From: Bacillota bacterium
Lineage (GTDB): Bacteria > Bacillota > Clostridia > Oscillospirales > Oscillospiraceae
Assembly: GCA_023395775.1 (NCBI GenBank)
Contig: JAEWYA010000057.1
Span: forward strand, 1 to 5,366
DNA length: 5,366 nucleotides
Direction: 5' to 3'
Of this stretch, positions 5,277-5,366 are shown one piece after another. Position 1 is the stretch's first letter, and each line of letters begins with the position of its first letter. The notes under the pieces were generated by a model. That model did no database searches. It saw only the letters and a list, made by a program, of their open reading frames with translations, and was not told where the DNA came from. A program made the translations under genes and the position numbers.

Positions 5277-5366
5277 CATCTGTCGGATTCCGTCGGATTT
5301 GGCACCTTGTCAAAGACAGGTTGCCGTGGTTTCATCGGGCCGTTCCCTCCGCCACTCTTGATAAGG
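5274..5366 (-). ncRNA. SAM-I riboswitch aptamer (S-box leader) of metK
   Basis: A cis-acting RNA that binds S-adenosylmethionine. All conserved blocks are present in order on the minus strand: CTTATCAAGAG, GGCGGAGGGA, GGCCCGATGAAACC, CGGCAACC, GGTGCCAAATCC and GACAGATGAGG. Helix P1 is CCTTATC (5366-5360) with GATGAGG (5280-5274), seven pairs with one G-U. P3 lies around CCTGTC TTT GACAAGG and P4 around TCC GAC GGA. The AGGGA/GATGA pair of elements matches the kink-turn region. It belongs to a class that turns genes off when SAM is plentiful, matching its place before metK. The aptamer touches the window edge; its promoter must lie beyond it. Confidence 0.97.

Noticed and set aside
5170..5313. 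N-terminal extension of metK to an upstream start
   Set aside because: The 48 extra residues would be translated from the riboswitch expression platform. The family start and the AAAGGA site both place the start at 5169.
1..5366. Mobile element, CRISPR array, toxin-antitoxin or defence system
   Set aside because: No direct repeat array, terminal inverted repeats, transposase, integrase or defence-type protein was seen; all coding space is explained by five ordinary genes.

Overview
The window looks like a piece of a moderately GC-rich (roughly 58-60 % by eye) Firmicutes chromosome, most likely a Clostridia member of the Oscillospiraceae type. This rests on a textbook SAM-I (S-box) riboswitch in front of metK, strong AGGAG-type ribosome binding sites, sigma-A-like promoters and the flavour of the proteins. 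The family assignment is inference; no rRNA or marker beyond metK is present. Every supportable gene lies on the minus strand, so transcription runs from high to low coordinates. There is no CRISPR array, tRNA, rRNA, insertion sequence or phage gene.

Methionine/SAM region (5366-3931): the right edge is a SAM-I aptamer (5366-5274). It is followed by an intrinsic terminator (5257-5224), a small GC hairpin (5209-5193) and metK (5169-3985), encoding a complete 394-residue S-adenosylmethionine synthetase. This is a classic feedback loop: the enzyme makes SAM, SAM binds the leader and transcription stops early. A very strong hairpin (3974-3932) follows metK and probably ends or protects the transcript.

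Intergenic region (3984-3701, 284 nt): it holds the metK hairpin, a probable extended -10 promoter (3861-3833), a leader stem-loop (3790-3755) and a second, weaker promoter candidate. These lead into a HAD-family phosphatase gene (3700-3050).

Surface polysaccharide region (3014-1): a near-consensus promoter (3014-2986) drives a family 2 glycosyltransferase (2952-1936). After 21 nt comes a multi-spanning O-antigen ligase/polymerase-family protein (1914-379), whose stop overlaps by 4 nt the GTG start of a TSUP (TauE/SafE) family membrane transporter, cut off by the left window edge. The three genes form a tight operon. The first two plausibly work in assembling a cell-surface glycan. The transporter is translationally coupled to them, but its substrate cannot be told.

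I see no clearly new system. The items most worth a second look are the attenuator-like HAD leader, the tight coupling of a TSUP transporter to a glycan ligase, and the unusually long hairpin without a U-tract behind metK.
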